This document shows, piece after piece, positions 1-5,962 of a DNA stretch of 7,221 bases. The stretch spans positions 1,482 to 8,702 of the forward strand of contig JANQXJ010000001.1 of assembly GCA_030729445.1 (NCBI GenBank), written 5' to 3'. The notes under the pieces were generated by a model. The model saw only the letters and a program-made list of their open reading frames with translations. It ran no database searches and was not told the origin of the DNA. The stretch's first letter is position 1. Every line of letters begins with the position of its first letter. A program made the translations under genes and the position numbers. This stretch comes from Limnohabitans sp. Lineage in GTDB: Bacteria; Pseudomonadota; Gammaproteobacteria; Burkholderiales; Burkholderiaceae_C.

Positions 1-814
1 GTTGCCATTGGCCACGGGCGAGTTCTTCGATCTTCCAACGGGCGCGCACTTTGAGGCTGCCGCGACCGGTGCGGTAGGCATCGGCAATGTCGCTGGCCGG
101 GCTGATGATCTGCCCGCCACCGGGGTAGTCGGGGCCGGGGATGATGGCCATCAGCTCGCTGTCGCTCAGCTTGTCGTTGCGGATCAAAGCGACACAAGCA
201 TCGGCCACTTCGCGTAAGTTGTGGCTGGGGATTTCGGTGGCCAAGCCCACAGCGATGCCGCTCGCGCCATTGAGCAAGCTGAAGGGCAAGCGGGCGGGCA
301 GCTGGCGCGGCTCTTCGGTCGAGCCGTCGTAGTTAGGGATGAAGTCCACCGTGCCCATGTCGATCTCGTCGAGCAACAAGCTGGTGATGCGGGACAAACG
401 GGCTTCGGTGTAACGCATAGCGGCTGCGCCGTCGCCGTCACGCGAGCCAAAGTTGCCCTGACCGTCGATGAGTGGGTAGCGCTGCGAAAAGTCTTGTGCC
501 ATGCGCACCAGCGCGTCGTACGCTGCCGTGTCGCCGTGCGGGTGGTAACGACCCAGCACATCGCCCACCACACGGGCGCTTTTGACAGGCTTGGCGGCGG
601 TGTTGTTGTTGGGGCCGCTGTAGCTCAGGCCCATGCGGTCCATCGAATACAAAATGCGCCGCTGCACCGGCTTTTGGCCGTCGCACACATCGGGCAAGGC
701 GCGGCCTTTGACGACGGACAGCGCGTATTCGAGGTACGCCCGCTGGGCGTAAGCGCCCAGGTGGTCGCCTTCGGGGGCGGCGGTGGGTTCGGGGGTTAAG
801 AGGTCAGTGGTCAT
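1..814 (-). CDS. parC: DNA topoisomerase IV subunit A (partial, N-terminal 271 codons)
   Basis: ParC is the DNA breakage-reunion subunit of topoisomerase IV, which with ParE separates interlinked daughter chromosomes in the cytoplasm. The frame reads from ATG at 814 (MTTDLLTPEP) leftward off the window edge with no stop; a full ParC is roughly 750 residues, so about a third is present. Visible family signatures are YLEYALSVVKGRALPD (27-42), the winged-helix/quinolone-pocket segment GRYHPHGDTAAYD (88-100), DGQGNFGSRDGDGAAAMRYTEARL (117-140 region) with the catalytic tyrosine at Y135, and NGASGIAVGLATEIPSHN further on. The GSRDGDGAAAMRYTEARL wording and the parE gene just upstream point to ParC rather than GyrA. 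No Shine-Dalgarno lies before the ATG; a palindromic repeat ends 10 nt upstream of it. It probably shares a transcript with parE. Confidence 0.95.
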   Translation of the reverse strand, partial: MTTDLLTPEPTAAPEGDHLGAYAQRAYLEYALSVVKGRALPDVCDGQKPVQRRILYSMDRMGLSYSGPNNNTAAKPVKSARVVGDVLGRYHPHGDTAAYDALVRMAQDFSQRYPLIDGQGNFGSRDGDGAAAMRYTEARLSRITSLLLDEIDMGTVDFIPNYDGSTEEPRQLPARLPFSLLNGASGIAVGLATEIPSHNLREVADACVALIRNDKLSDSELMAIIPGPDYPGGGQIISPASDIADAYRTGRGSLKVRARWKIEELARGQWQ

Positions 815-824
815 GTCAATGGTT

Positions 825-895
825 TTGTAGGTCGGAGCTTGAGCTCCGACGTGGGGTGCGCACACATTTGTCGGAGCTGAAGCTCCGACCTACAA
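825..895. repeat. Inverted pair of REP-like palindromes (BIME-like element)
   Basis: Two 26-base units face each other and fill most of the 86-nt parE-parC spacer. Unit 1 (825-850, plus strand) is TT-GTAG followed by the palindrome GTCGGAGCT/TG/AGCTCCGAC. Unit 2 (870-895) is the reverse complement of the same unit, differing at one base (loop TC instead of TG). The spacer between them is 19 nt. A GTAG tetranucleotide next to an imperfect palindrome is the hallmark of REP sequences mobilised by RAYT (REP-associated tyrosine) transposases; assignment to that class is inference. In RNA each unit can form a 9-bp hairpin, or the two can pair into one stem of up to 26 bp with a single mismatch. No T-run follows on either strand, so it is not a normal intrinsic terminator. 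Confidence 0.85.
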
Positions 896-900
896 GAAAT

Positions 901-2883
901 TCAAACGTCGATTTCGATCGAATCGCCGTGCAGCTCCATCAGCTCACGGCGGGCAGCGGCTTCGCCTTTGCCCATGAGCTGGGTCATGAGGTTTTCGGTG
1001 CCTGCGTTGTCCAGCGGGCCCAACTCGATGGGCAGCAGGCGGCGCGTGTCGGGGTTGAGCGTGGTGTCCCACAGCTGCTCGGCACTCATCTCGCCCAGGC
1101 CCTTGAAGCGGCTGATGCTCCAGCCGCCTTCTTTGACGCCGTCTTTGCGCAGCTTGTCGATGATGGCCGTCAGCTCACCCTCGTCCAACGCATAGGCTTT
1201 GGAGGCAGGCTTTTTGCCGCGTGCAGGCGCATCAACCCGGAACAAAGGCGGCCGCGCCACATACAAGTGACCCGCTTCGATCAGCTTGGGGAAGTGGCGG
1301 AAAAACAAGGTCAGCAGCAGCACTTGGATGTGCGAGCCGTCCACGTCCGCGTCCGACAAGATGCACACCTTGCCGTAGCGCAGGTTGCTCATGTCGGGGT
1401 TGTCGTTGGGCCCGTGCGGGTCCACACCAATGGCCACCGAAATGTCGTGGATTTCGTTGTTGGCAAACAAGCGGTCGCGGTCCACTTCCCAGGTGTTGAG
1501 CACCTTGCCGCGCAGGGGCAAGATGGCTTGGCACTCTTTGTTGCGCCCCATTTTGGCGCTGCCCCCGGCAGAGTCGCCCTCGACCAAAAACACCTCGTTG
1601 TGCAGAATGTCTTTGCTCTCGCAATCGGTCAGTTTGCCGGGCAGCACGGCCACGCCGGAGCTCTTGCGCTTTTCGACCTTCTGGCCCGCTTTTTGGCGGG
1701 TTTGTGCGGCCTTGATGGCCAGCTCAGCCAGTTTTTTGCCGTAATCCACATGCTCGTTCAGCCACAACTCCAAAGCCGGGCGCACAAAGCTGGAGACCAG
1801 CCGCACCGCGTCGCGCGAGTTCAGGCGCTCCTTGATCTGGCCCTGGAATTGCGGGTCCAGCACTTTGGCGCTCAGCACATAGCTGGCGCGGGCAAACACG
1901 TCTTCGGGCATGAGCTTGACGCCCTTGGGCAGCAGGCCATGCAGCTCGATGAAGCTTTTGACGGCGGTGAACAGGCCATCTCGCAAACCGCTGTCGTGTG
2001 TGCCGCCCGCGCTGGTGGGGATCAGGTTGACGTAGCTCTCGCGCACGGGTGCACCGTCTTCGGTGAAGGCCACGGCCCAGCTTGCGCCCTCGCCTTCGGC
2101 AAAGCTCTCGCTGTTGCCATCGGCAAAGCCTTCGCCTTCAAACAAAGGGATCACCGGGTCGCCGTTCAAGGTCTGCGTCAAGTAGTCGCGCAAACCGGCT
2201 TTGTATTGCCACTGCTGGGTTTCTTTGGTTTTTTCATTCACCAAAGTCACCGTCACGCCCGGCATGAGCACGGCTTTGCTGCGCAGCAGGTGCGTCAGCT
2301 CGTTCATGGGCAGGGCGCTGGATTCGAAATACTTGGCGTCGGGCCAGGCGCGCACGGTGGTGCCTTGCTTGCGGTCACCCTCGCCTGTGGCGCGTTTGAC
2401 CAGCGGCTCGGTCACGTCGCCACCCGAGAACACCAAGGTGGCCACTTGGCCTTCGCGGTAGCTGGTGGCTTCCAAGCGCTTGGACAGCGCATTGGTCACG
2501 CTCACGCCCACACCGTGCAGGCCGCCCGAGAAGCTGTAAGCCCCACCCTTGCCCTTGTCGAACTTGCCACCCGCGTGCAAGCGGGTGAACACCAGCTCGA
2601 TCACCGGTGCGTTTTCTTCGGGGTGCAGGCCAAAGGGGATGCCCCGGCCATCGTCTTCGATGCTGACCGAGCCATCTGCGTGCAAGATGACTTTGATCTT
2701 TTTGCCGTAACCCGCCAGCGCCTCGTCGGCGGCGTTGTCCAGCACTTCTTGGATGATGTGCAAGGGGTTGTCGGTGCGGGTGTACATGCCCGGGCGTTGT
2801 TTGACGGGCTCGAGGCCCTTCAAGACGCGGATCGAGCCTTCGGAGTACTCATTAGAGGTTTTGACAGTTGATTGGGTGGCCAT
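901..2883 (-). CDS. parE: DNA topoisomerase IV subunit B
   Basis: ParE is the ATPase subunit of topoisomerase IV and drives strand passage with ParC. The 660-residue product (from ATG at 2883, MATQSTVKTS) has the GHKL ATPase domain first: EVLDNAADEA (45-54, with Mg-coordinating N50), DDGRGIP (77-83) and the lid GGLHGVGVSVTNAL (120-133). The transducer domain holds SAGGTHDSGL (291-300), and the TOPRIM domain holds EGDSAGGSA (435-443) and DADVDGSHI (511-519). The C-terminal tail contains RFKGLGEMSAEQLWDTTLNP (592-611). Length fits the family. The frame stays open 19 codons upstream to GTG 2940, but that extension has no family character and its only SD-like bases (AAAGG) touch the GTG. The ATG at 2883 lacks an SD too. 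parC follows 86 nt downstream on the same strand. Confidence 0.97.
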   Translation of the reverse strand: MATQSTVKTSNEYSEGSIRVLKGLEPVKQRPGMYTRTDNPLHIIQEVLDNAADEALAGYGKKIKVILHADGSVSIEDDGRGIPFGLHPEENAPVIELVFTRLHAGGKFDKGKGGAYSFSGGLHGVGVSVTNALSKRLEATSYREGQVATLVFSGGDVTEPLVKRATGEGDRKQGTTVRAWPDAKYFESSALPMNELTHLLRSKAVLMPGVTVTLVNEKTKETQQWQYKAGLRDYLTQTLNGDPVIPLFEGEGFADGNSESFAEGEGASWAVAFTEDGAPVRESYVNLIPTSAGGTHDSGLRDGLFTAVKSFIELHGLLPKGVKLMPEDVFARASYVLSAKVLDPQFQGQIKERLNSRDAVRLVSSFVRPALELWLNEHVDYGKKLAELAIKAAQTRQKAGQKVEKRKSSGVAVLPGKLTDCESKDILHNEVFLVEGDSAGGSAKMGRNKECQAILPLRGKVLNTWEVDRDRLFANNEIHDISVAIGVDPHGPNDNPDMSNLRYGKVCILSDADVDGSHIQVLLLTLFFRHFPKLIEAGHLYVARPPLFRVDAPARGKKPASKAYALDEGELTAIIDKLRKDGVKEGGWSISRFKGLGEMSAEQLWDTTLNPDTRRLLPIELGPLDNAGTENLMTQLMGKGEAAARRELMELHGDSIEIDV

Positions 2884-2891
2884 GGTGGCGG

Positions 2892-2897
2892 ATTGTA
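2892..2897 (-). promoter_or_regulatory. Possible -10 element for parE
   Basis: Read on the minus strand, TACAAT (5 of 6 to TATAAT) ends 8 nt before the parE ATG at 2883. If used, transcription would begin at or very near the ATG, giving a leaderless or nearly leaderless mRNA, which would agree with the absence of an SD. The hexamer about 17 nt upstream (CAGTAT) is a poor -35, so the call is weak. The rest of the divergent spacer 2884-2988 shows no convincing promoter in either direction. Confidence 0.25.
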
Positions 2898-2974
2898 GTG
2901 GGATTTCAGGCTTGATACTGGATGCATAAACAGTGCCCACCCTTTACATCGGCAGCAGGCAACTGAGTGACTTC

Positions 2975-2981
2975 GGGGAGG
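2975..2981 (+). promoter_or_regulatory. Shine-Dalgarno supporting a TTG start for the MFS gene
   Basis: GGGGAGG followed by a 7-nt spacer (CACCACA) precedes TTG at 2989. This is close to ideal geometry for that TTG. The next in-frame ATG (3007) has its only purine run, AGGGGG at 3001-3006, directly abutting it, which is too close to work as an SD. The frame is closed by a stop at 2968-2970, so no earlier start is available beyond that. Confidence 0.6.
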
Positions 2982-2988
2982 CACCACA

Positions 2989-4218
2989 TTGGTTAAAGTC
3001 AGGGGGATGCAACACAAACCCCTTTCCCTGAACCAGGTGCTGATTTGCGGCGCGGCCATTGTCACCCTGTCCATGGGTATTCGCCACGGCTTTGGCCTCT
3101 GGCTTCAGCCCATCACCCAAGTCCAAGGCTGGGGCCGAGAAGAGTTCGGCTTTGCCATGGCCATCCAGAATCTGGCCTGGGGTTTTATGGGCATTTTTGC
3201 GGGCATGCTGGCCGACAAGTTTGGCGCTTTCCGCGTCATCACGGCCGGCGCCTTGCTCTACGGATTGGGGCTGGTGGGCATGGCCCAGGCCCAAACGCCA
3301 TGGATGTTTGCCCTGTTCACGGGGCTCATCATCGGTACCGCACAGGCGGGCACCACCTACGCCGTGATTTATGGCGTGATCGGGCGCAACGTTCCGGCCG
3401 AGCGCCGTTCATGGGCCATGGGCATTGCGGCAGCGGCCGGCAGCTTCGGACAGTTTTTGATGGTCCCGGTTGAAGGCATGCTGATCAGCCAAGCGGGTTG
3501 GCAAAACGCCCTGATGATTTTGGCCGCCGCCACCGTGCTCATCATTCCCCTGGCTTGGGGTCTGCGCGAGCCGGCTTTGAACGCGCCGGGCCAGGTCAAA
3601 CGTGAGCAGACCATTCTCCAATCGCTGCAAGAAGCCTTCAAGTACCCGAGTTTTCAGCTGCTGATGGCGGGCTATTTTGTGTGTGGCTTTCAGGTGGTGT
3701 TCATCGGCGTGCACATGCCCAGCTACCTGAAAGACCACGGTATGGCACCCCAAGTGGCCAGTTATGCGCTGGCCCTGATTGGTCTGTTCAACGTGGTGGG
3801 CACCTACATTGCGGGCACCATGGGCCCACAAATTCCCAAAAAGCACATCCTGGCCACCATTTACATCTCGCGCTCGGTGGCGATCACGCTGTTCTTGCTG
3901 GTGCCACTGTCGCCCACCAGCGTTTACATCTTCTCGGCCGTGATGGGTTTGCTCTGGCTGTCCACCGTGCCGCCCACCAACGCGGCGGTGGCGCATATTT
4001 TTGGCGTGGCACATCTGTCCATGCTCAGCGGATTCATCTTTTTCGGCCACCAGATCGGCTCCTTCATGGGTGTCTGGCTCGGCGGCTACCTGTATGACAA
4101 AACGGGCAGCTACGACATCGTCTGGTACCTGGCCATTGCCTTGGGCGTGTTGGCTGCGCTGGTGAACCTGCCTGTGCGCGAGAGCCCGATTGCCCGCCCA
4201 ACACCCCAAGCCACATGA
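2989..4218 (+). CDS. Major facilitator superfamily (MFS) transporter, monocarboxylate/oxalate-formate-like
   Basis: This is a 409-residue inner-membrane secondary transporter. Hydrophobic stretches spread over the whole length fit 12 helices, starting near residues 15-40. MFS motif A is clear between helices 2 and 3 (GMLADKFGAFRV, 72-83), and a polar central loop sits around 193-217 (REPALNAPGQVKREQ). GFGLWLQPITQVQGWGREEFG near the N-terminus and PPTNAAVAHIFG (328-339) followed by FFGHQIGSFMGVWLGGYLYD (351-370) resemble MFS members of the OFA/monocarboxylate type. That points to a small organic acid or similar substrate, but it cannot be specified. Start is TTG 2989, chosen for its well-spaced SD; ATG 3007 would shorten the protein by six residues. 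The stop overlaps the next gene's ATG (ATGA), so translational coupling is likely. It is divergent from parE. Confidence 0.92.
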   Translation: MVKVRGMQHKPLSLNQVLICGAAIVTLSMGIRHGFGLWLQPITQVQGWGREEFGFAMAIQNLAWGFMGIFAGMLADKFGAFRVITAGALLYGLGLVGMAQAQTPWMFALFTGLIIGTAQAGTTYAVIYGVIGRNVPAERRSWAMGIAAAAGSFGQFLMVPVEGMLISQAGWQNALMILAAATVLIIPLAWGLREPALNAPGQVKREQTILQSLQEAFKYPSFQLLMAGYFVCGFQVVFIGVHMPSYLKDHGMAPQVASYALALIGLFNVVGTYIAGTMGPQIPKKHILATIYISRSVAITLFLLVPLSPTSVYIFSAVMGLLWLSTVPPTNAAVAHIFGVAHLSMLSGFIFFGHQIGSFMGVWLGGYLYDKTGSYDIVWYLAIALGVLAALVNLPVRESPIARPTPQAT

Positions 4219-4334
4219 GCGCCCGACCCATCTTGTTTTTGCTCGGGACTGCGGCCTTGGGCCTGACATTCTGGCTGTACAGCCAGTCCGACGTGGTGAT
4301 CATGCTGTCTGAACAGCTGTGGTCCTGCTTTTAA
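4215..4334 (+). CDS. 39-residue single-pass membrane miniprotein, function unknown
   Basis: An ATG at 4215 overlaps the transporter stop in an ATGA junction and opens a frame ending at TAA 4332-4334. The product is MSARPILFLLGTAALGLTFW followed by LYSQSDVVIM and LSEQLWSCF. Residues 5-22 form one hydrophobic segment after an Arg-containing N-terminus (R4), and a short amphipathic tail ends in Trp-Ser-Cys-Phe. This suggests a small membrane protein, possibly an accessory or regulator of the adjacent transporter, although function is inference from position only. The Cys is penultimate, so it is not a lipobox. Support for its being real is the stop/start overlap and the way it fills the gap to the methyltransferase 28 nt downstream. 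It could be a chance ORF; conservation in relatives would settle this. Confidence 0.6.
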   Translation: MSARPILFLLGTAALGLTFWLYSQSDVVIMLSEQLWSCF

Positions 4335-4362
4335 CCACGCCTTTGACTTGAAAGCGCCATCC

Positions 4363-4908
4363 ATGCACGGCACCGAAAACCCCTCCGCCTGGTTGCAACG
4401 CTGGTCGCATCTGATCGCCCCGGGCAGCACCGTGCTCGATGTGGCCTGCGGCGCAGGTCGCCACATGCGTTATTTGTCCGCATTCGGACACCAGGTCACA
4501 GGGGTAGACCGCAACCCCGACGCCGTGGCTTTGGCCCAAAGCAGTGGCGAGGTCATTTGCGCCGACATCGAAAATGGCCCTTGGCCTTTTGATGGCAAAA
4601 CTTTCGGATGCGTGGTCGTGACCCATTACCTTTGGAGACCCTTGCTGCCCATGGTGGTGGCCAGTGTGGCCCCGGGCGGATTGTTGATCTACGAAACCTT
4701 TGCAGCAGGCAATGAAACCGTGGGTAAACCGTCACGACCAGACTTTTTGCTGCAACCCGGCGAACTGATCAAGGCGACCGAAGGCTTGCGCACGGTGGCT
4801 TATGAAGACGGCTTTGAGGCCTCGCCAGACCGGTTTGTGCAACGCATCGTGGCCGCGCGAGGCGCATCTCCAAAGTCCCTCCAACGCTGGCCTTTGCGTC
4901 CTGTCTGA
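4363..4908 (+). CDS. Class I SAM-dependent methyltransferase (TehB-like fold)
   Basis: This 181-residue cytoplasmic protein carries a Rossmann-type SAM-binding core: motif I VLDVACGAGRH (24-34), the acidic end of strand 2 in GVDRNPDAV (47-55), ADIENGPWPF (67-76) and the motif IV region VVVTHYLWRPLLP (84-96). APGGLLIYETFA (103-114) follows. The small size and lack of an added substrate domain resemble Methyltransf_25/TehB-like small-molecule methyltransferases. Whether the substrate is tellurite, a metabolite or something else cannot be read. Start ATG 4363 has a weak GAAAG SD 8 nt upstream; an in-frame TTG at 4348 would add five residues. It lies 28 nt after the miniprotein gene and probably shares the transporter's transcript. 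A 113-nt gap separates it from dapA. Confidence 0.88.
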   Translation: MHGTENPSAWLQRWSHLIAPGSTVLDVACGAGRHMRYLSAFGHQVTGVDRNPDAVALAQSSGEVICADIENGPWPFDGKTFGCVVVTHYLWRPLLPMVVASVAPGGLLIYETFAAGNETVGKPSRPDFLLQPGELIKATEGLRTVAYEDGFEASPDRFVQRIVAARGASPKSLQRWPLRPV

Positions 4909-4985
4909 AACCGACACCGCTTTGAGCGCGAGCTTGGCTTTGACCCCTGACAGGCTCAACCAAGCAACCGCGGAGTTGCACTCGT

Positions 4986-4991
4986 TAGAAT
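4986..4991 (+). promoter_or_regulatory. Possible -10 element for dapA
   Basis: TAGAAT (5 of 6 to TATAAT) lies 30 nt before the dapA ATG in the 113-nt spacer, which would give a leader of about two dozen bases. No good -35 stands 16-18 nt upstream; the TTGCAC at 4976 is too close. The spacer is long enough for its own promoter, but read-through from the methyltransferase is equally possible because no terminator is visible between them. Confidence 0.3.
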
Positions 4992-5021
4992 GGTTCTTTT
5001 TCTGTCTCAGATACCCCTGAC

Positions 5022-5918
5022 ATGACCACCGAACAACGCCCCATCCGTGGCAGCATCCCTGCTCTGATCACCCCCATGCTCGAAGACGGCCAAGTGGATT
5101 ACCCCACTTTGCGAAAACTGATCGACTGGCATGTGGCAGAAGGCACCGATGGGCTGGTGATCGTTGGCACCTCGGGCGAATCGCCCACCGTCAACGTCGA
5201 CGAACACCGCGAAATTCTGCGCGTATCGGTTGAACAAGCGGCCAAGCGCATCCCCATCATTGCCGGCTGCGGCGCCAACTCCACCGCAGAAGCCATTTCG
5301 CTGGCCAAATATGCCGAGTCCATTGGTGCTGACGCCCAATTGCAAGTGGTGCCCTATTACAACAAGCCCACACAGGAAGGCCTGTTCCAGCACTTCAAAG
5401 CGATCGCCGAGGCCACCCCCAAACTGCCCGTGATCTTGTACAACGTGCCTGGCCGCACCGTGGCTGATCTTCAGCACGACACCGTGCTGCGCTTGGCCCA
5501 AGTGCCAGGGATCATTGGCATCAAGGAAGCCACCAGCAACATCGAACGCGCCCAATGGCTCATCCGCGATGTGCCCAAAGCGTTCGCCGTTTTCTCGGGC
5601 GATGACGCTACTGCTGTGGCCCTGATGCTCTGCGGCGGTGCTGGCAACATCAGCGTGACCGCCAACGTGGCACCGCGTCAAATGCACGAGCTGTGCATGG
5701 CCGCCCTGCGAGGCGATGTGAAAGAAGCCATGCGCATCCAGTTCCAACTGTTGCCTGTGCACAAAAACCTGTTTGTCGAAGCCAACCCCATCCCCGTCAA
5801 ATGGGCCATGCAGCGCATGGGACTTTGCGGCCCCACGCTGCGCTTGCCCATGACCGAGCTGTCCGAGTCACAGCAGCCTGTGGTCGAAGCGGCCCTCAAG
5901 GCCAGCGGCCTGATTTGA
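5022..5918 (+). CDS. dapA: 4-hydroxy-tetrahydrodipicolinate synthase
   Basis: DapA condenses pyruvate with aspartate semialdehyde, the first committed step to diaminopimelate and lysine, in the cytoplasm. The 298-residue TIM-barrel protein has the usual length and key residues: the pyruvate Schiff-base lysine K168 in IIGIKEATSN, Y140 in ILYNVPGRT, the substrate-binding R145, GTSGES (49-54) with T50, and PYYNKPTQEG (111-120) with Y112 and Y113. The segment LFVEANPIPVKWAM (250-263) is also characteristic. By comparison with the E. coli enzyme, the lysine-pocket residues N86, E90, Y112 and H62 are kept, but the position of E. coli H53 is V59. ATG 5022 has no good SD, but the next residues match the family. 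The bamC-like gene follows at once, possibly overlapping the stop, as in the enteric dapA-bamC arrangement. Confidence 0.97.
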   Translation: MTTEQRPIRGSIPALITPMLEDGQVDYPTLRKLIDWHVAEGTDGLVIVGTSGESPTVNVDEHREILRVSVEQAAKRIPIIAGCGANSTAEAISLAKYAESIGADAQLQVVPYYNKPTQEGLFQHFKAIAEATPKLPVILYNVPGRTVADLQHDTVLRLAQVPGIIGIKEATSNIERAQWLIRDVPKAFAVFSGDDATAVALMLCGGAGNISVTANVAPRQMHELCMAALRGDVKEAMRIQFQLLPVHKNLFVEANPIPVKWAMQRMGLCGPTLRLPMTELSESQQPVVEAALKASGLI

Positions 5919-5928
5919 TGGCCTACTC

Positions 5929-5933
5929 AAGGA
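5929..5933 (+). promoter_or_regulatory. Shine-Dalgarno pointing to an alternative GTG start for bamC
   Basis: AAGGA followed by five T residues precedes GTG at 5939, in frame with the lipoprotein gene. It is the best ribosome-binding signal near this gene; neither ATG 5918 (overlapping the dapA stop as TGATG) nor ATG 5963 has a clear one. Use of GTG 5939 would add eight residues (MKILSFNT) in front of the annotated start. Confidence 0.4.
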
Positions 5934-5962
5934 TTTTTGTGAAAATTTTGTCATTCAATACC

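Noticed and set aside
825..895. Intrinsic terminator reading of the parE-parC palindromes
   Set aside because: The stems are strong but no T-run follows on either strand, and the GTAG-palindrome form fits REP units better.
2227..2248. Short hairpin TTTGGT / ACCAAA with a T-rich loop
   Set aside because: It lies inside parE coding sequence, has a weak 6-bp stem, and shows no sign of regulation.
856..2871. Very long plus-strand open frame (about 670 codons) lying opposite parE
   Set aside because: It is the antisense shadow of parE, caused by biased codon use at high GC. Its translation is rich in His, Gln, Val and Ala with no recognisable domain, and it would start inside the REP element.
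3409..4269. Minus-strand open frame of 286 codons opposite the MFS gene
   Set aside because: It is antisense to a clear 12-helix transporter; its His/Gln/Gly-rich product has no domain.
4976..4991. TTGCAC plus TAGAAT as a full -35/-10 promoter for dapA
   Set aside because: The two hexamers are only 4 nt apart, far short of the 16-18 nt needed, so only the -10 is kept as a weak candidate.
5007..5762. Minus-strand open frame of 251 codons opposite dapA
   Set aside because: It lies antisense to a well-supported dapA and has a shadow-type composition with no family signature.
5693..5917. N-terminal extension of the BamC-like frame back into dapA
   Set aside because: The frame is open, but the stretch overlaps the conserved C-terminal third of dapA and lies ahead of the lipoprotein signal peptide, so it is not translated protein.
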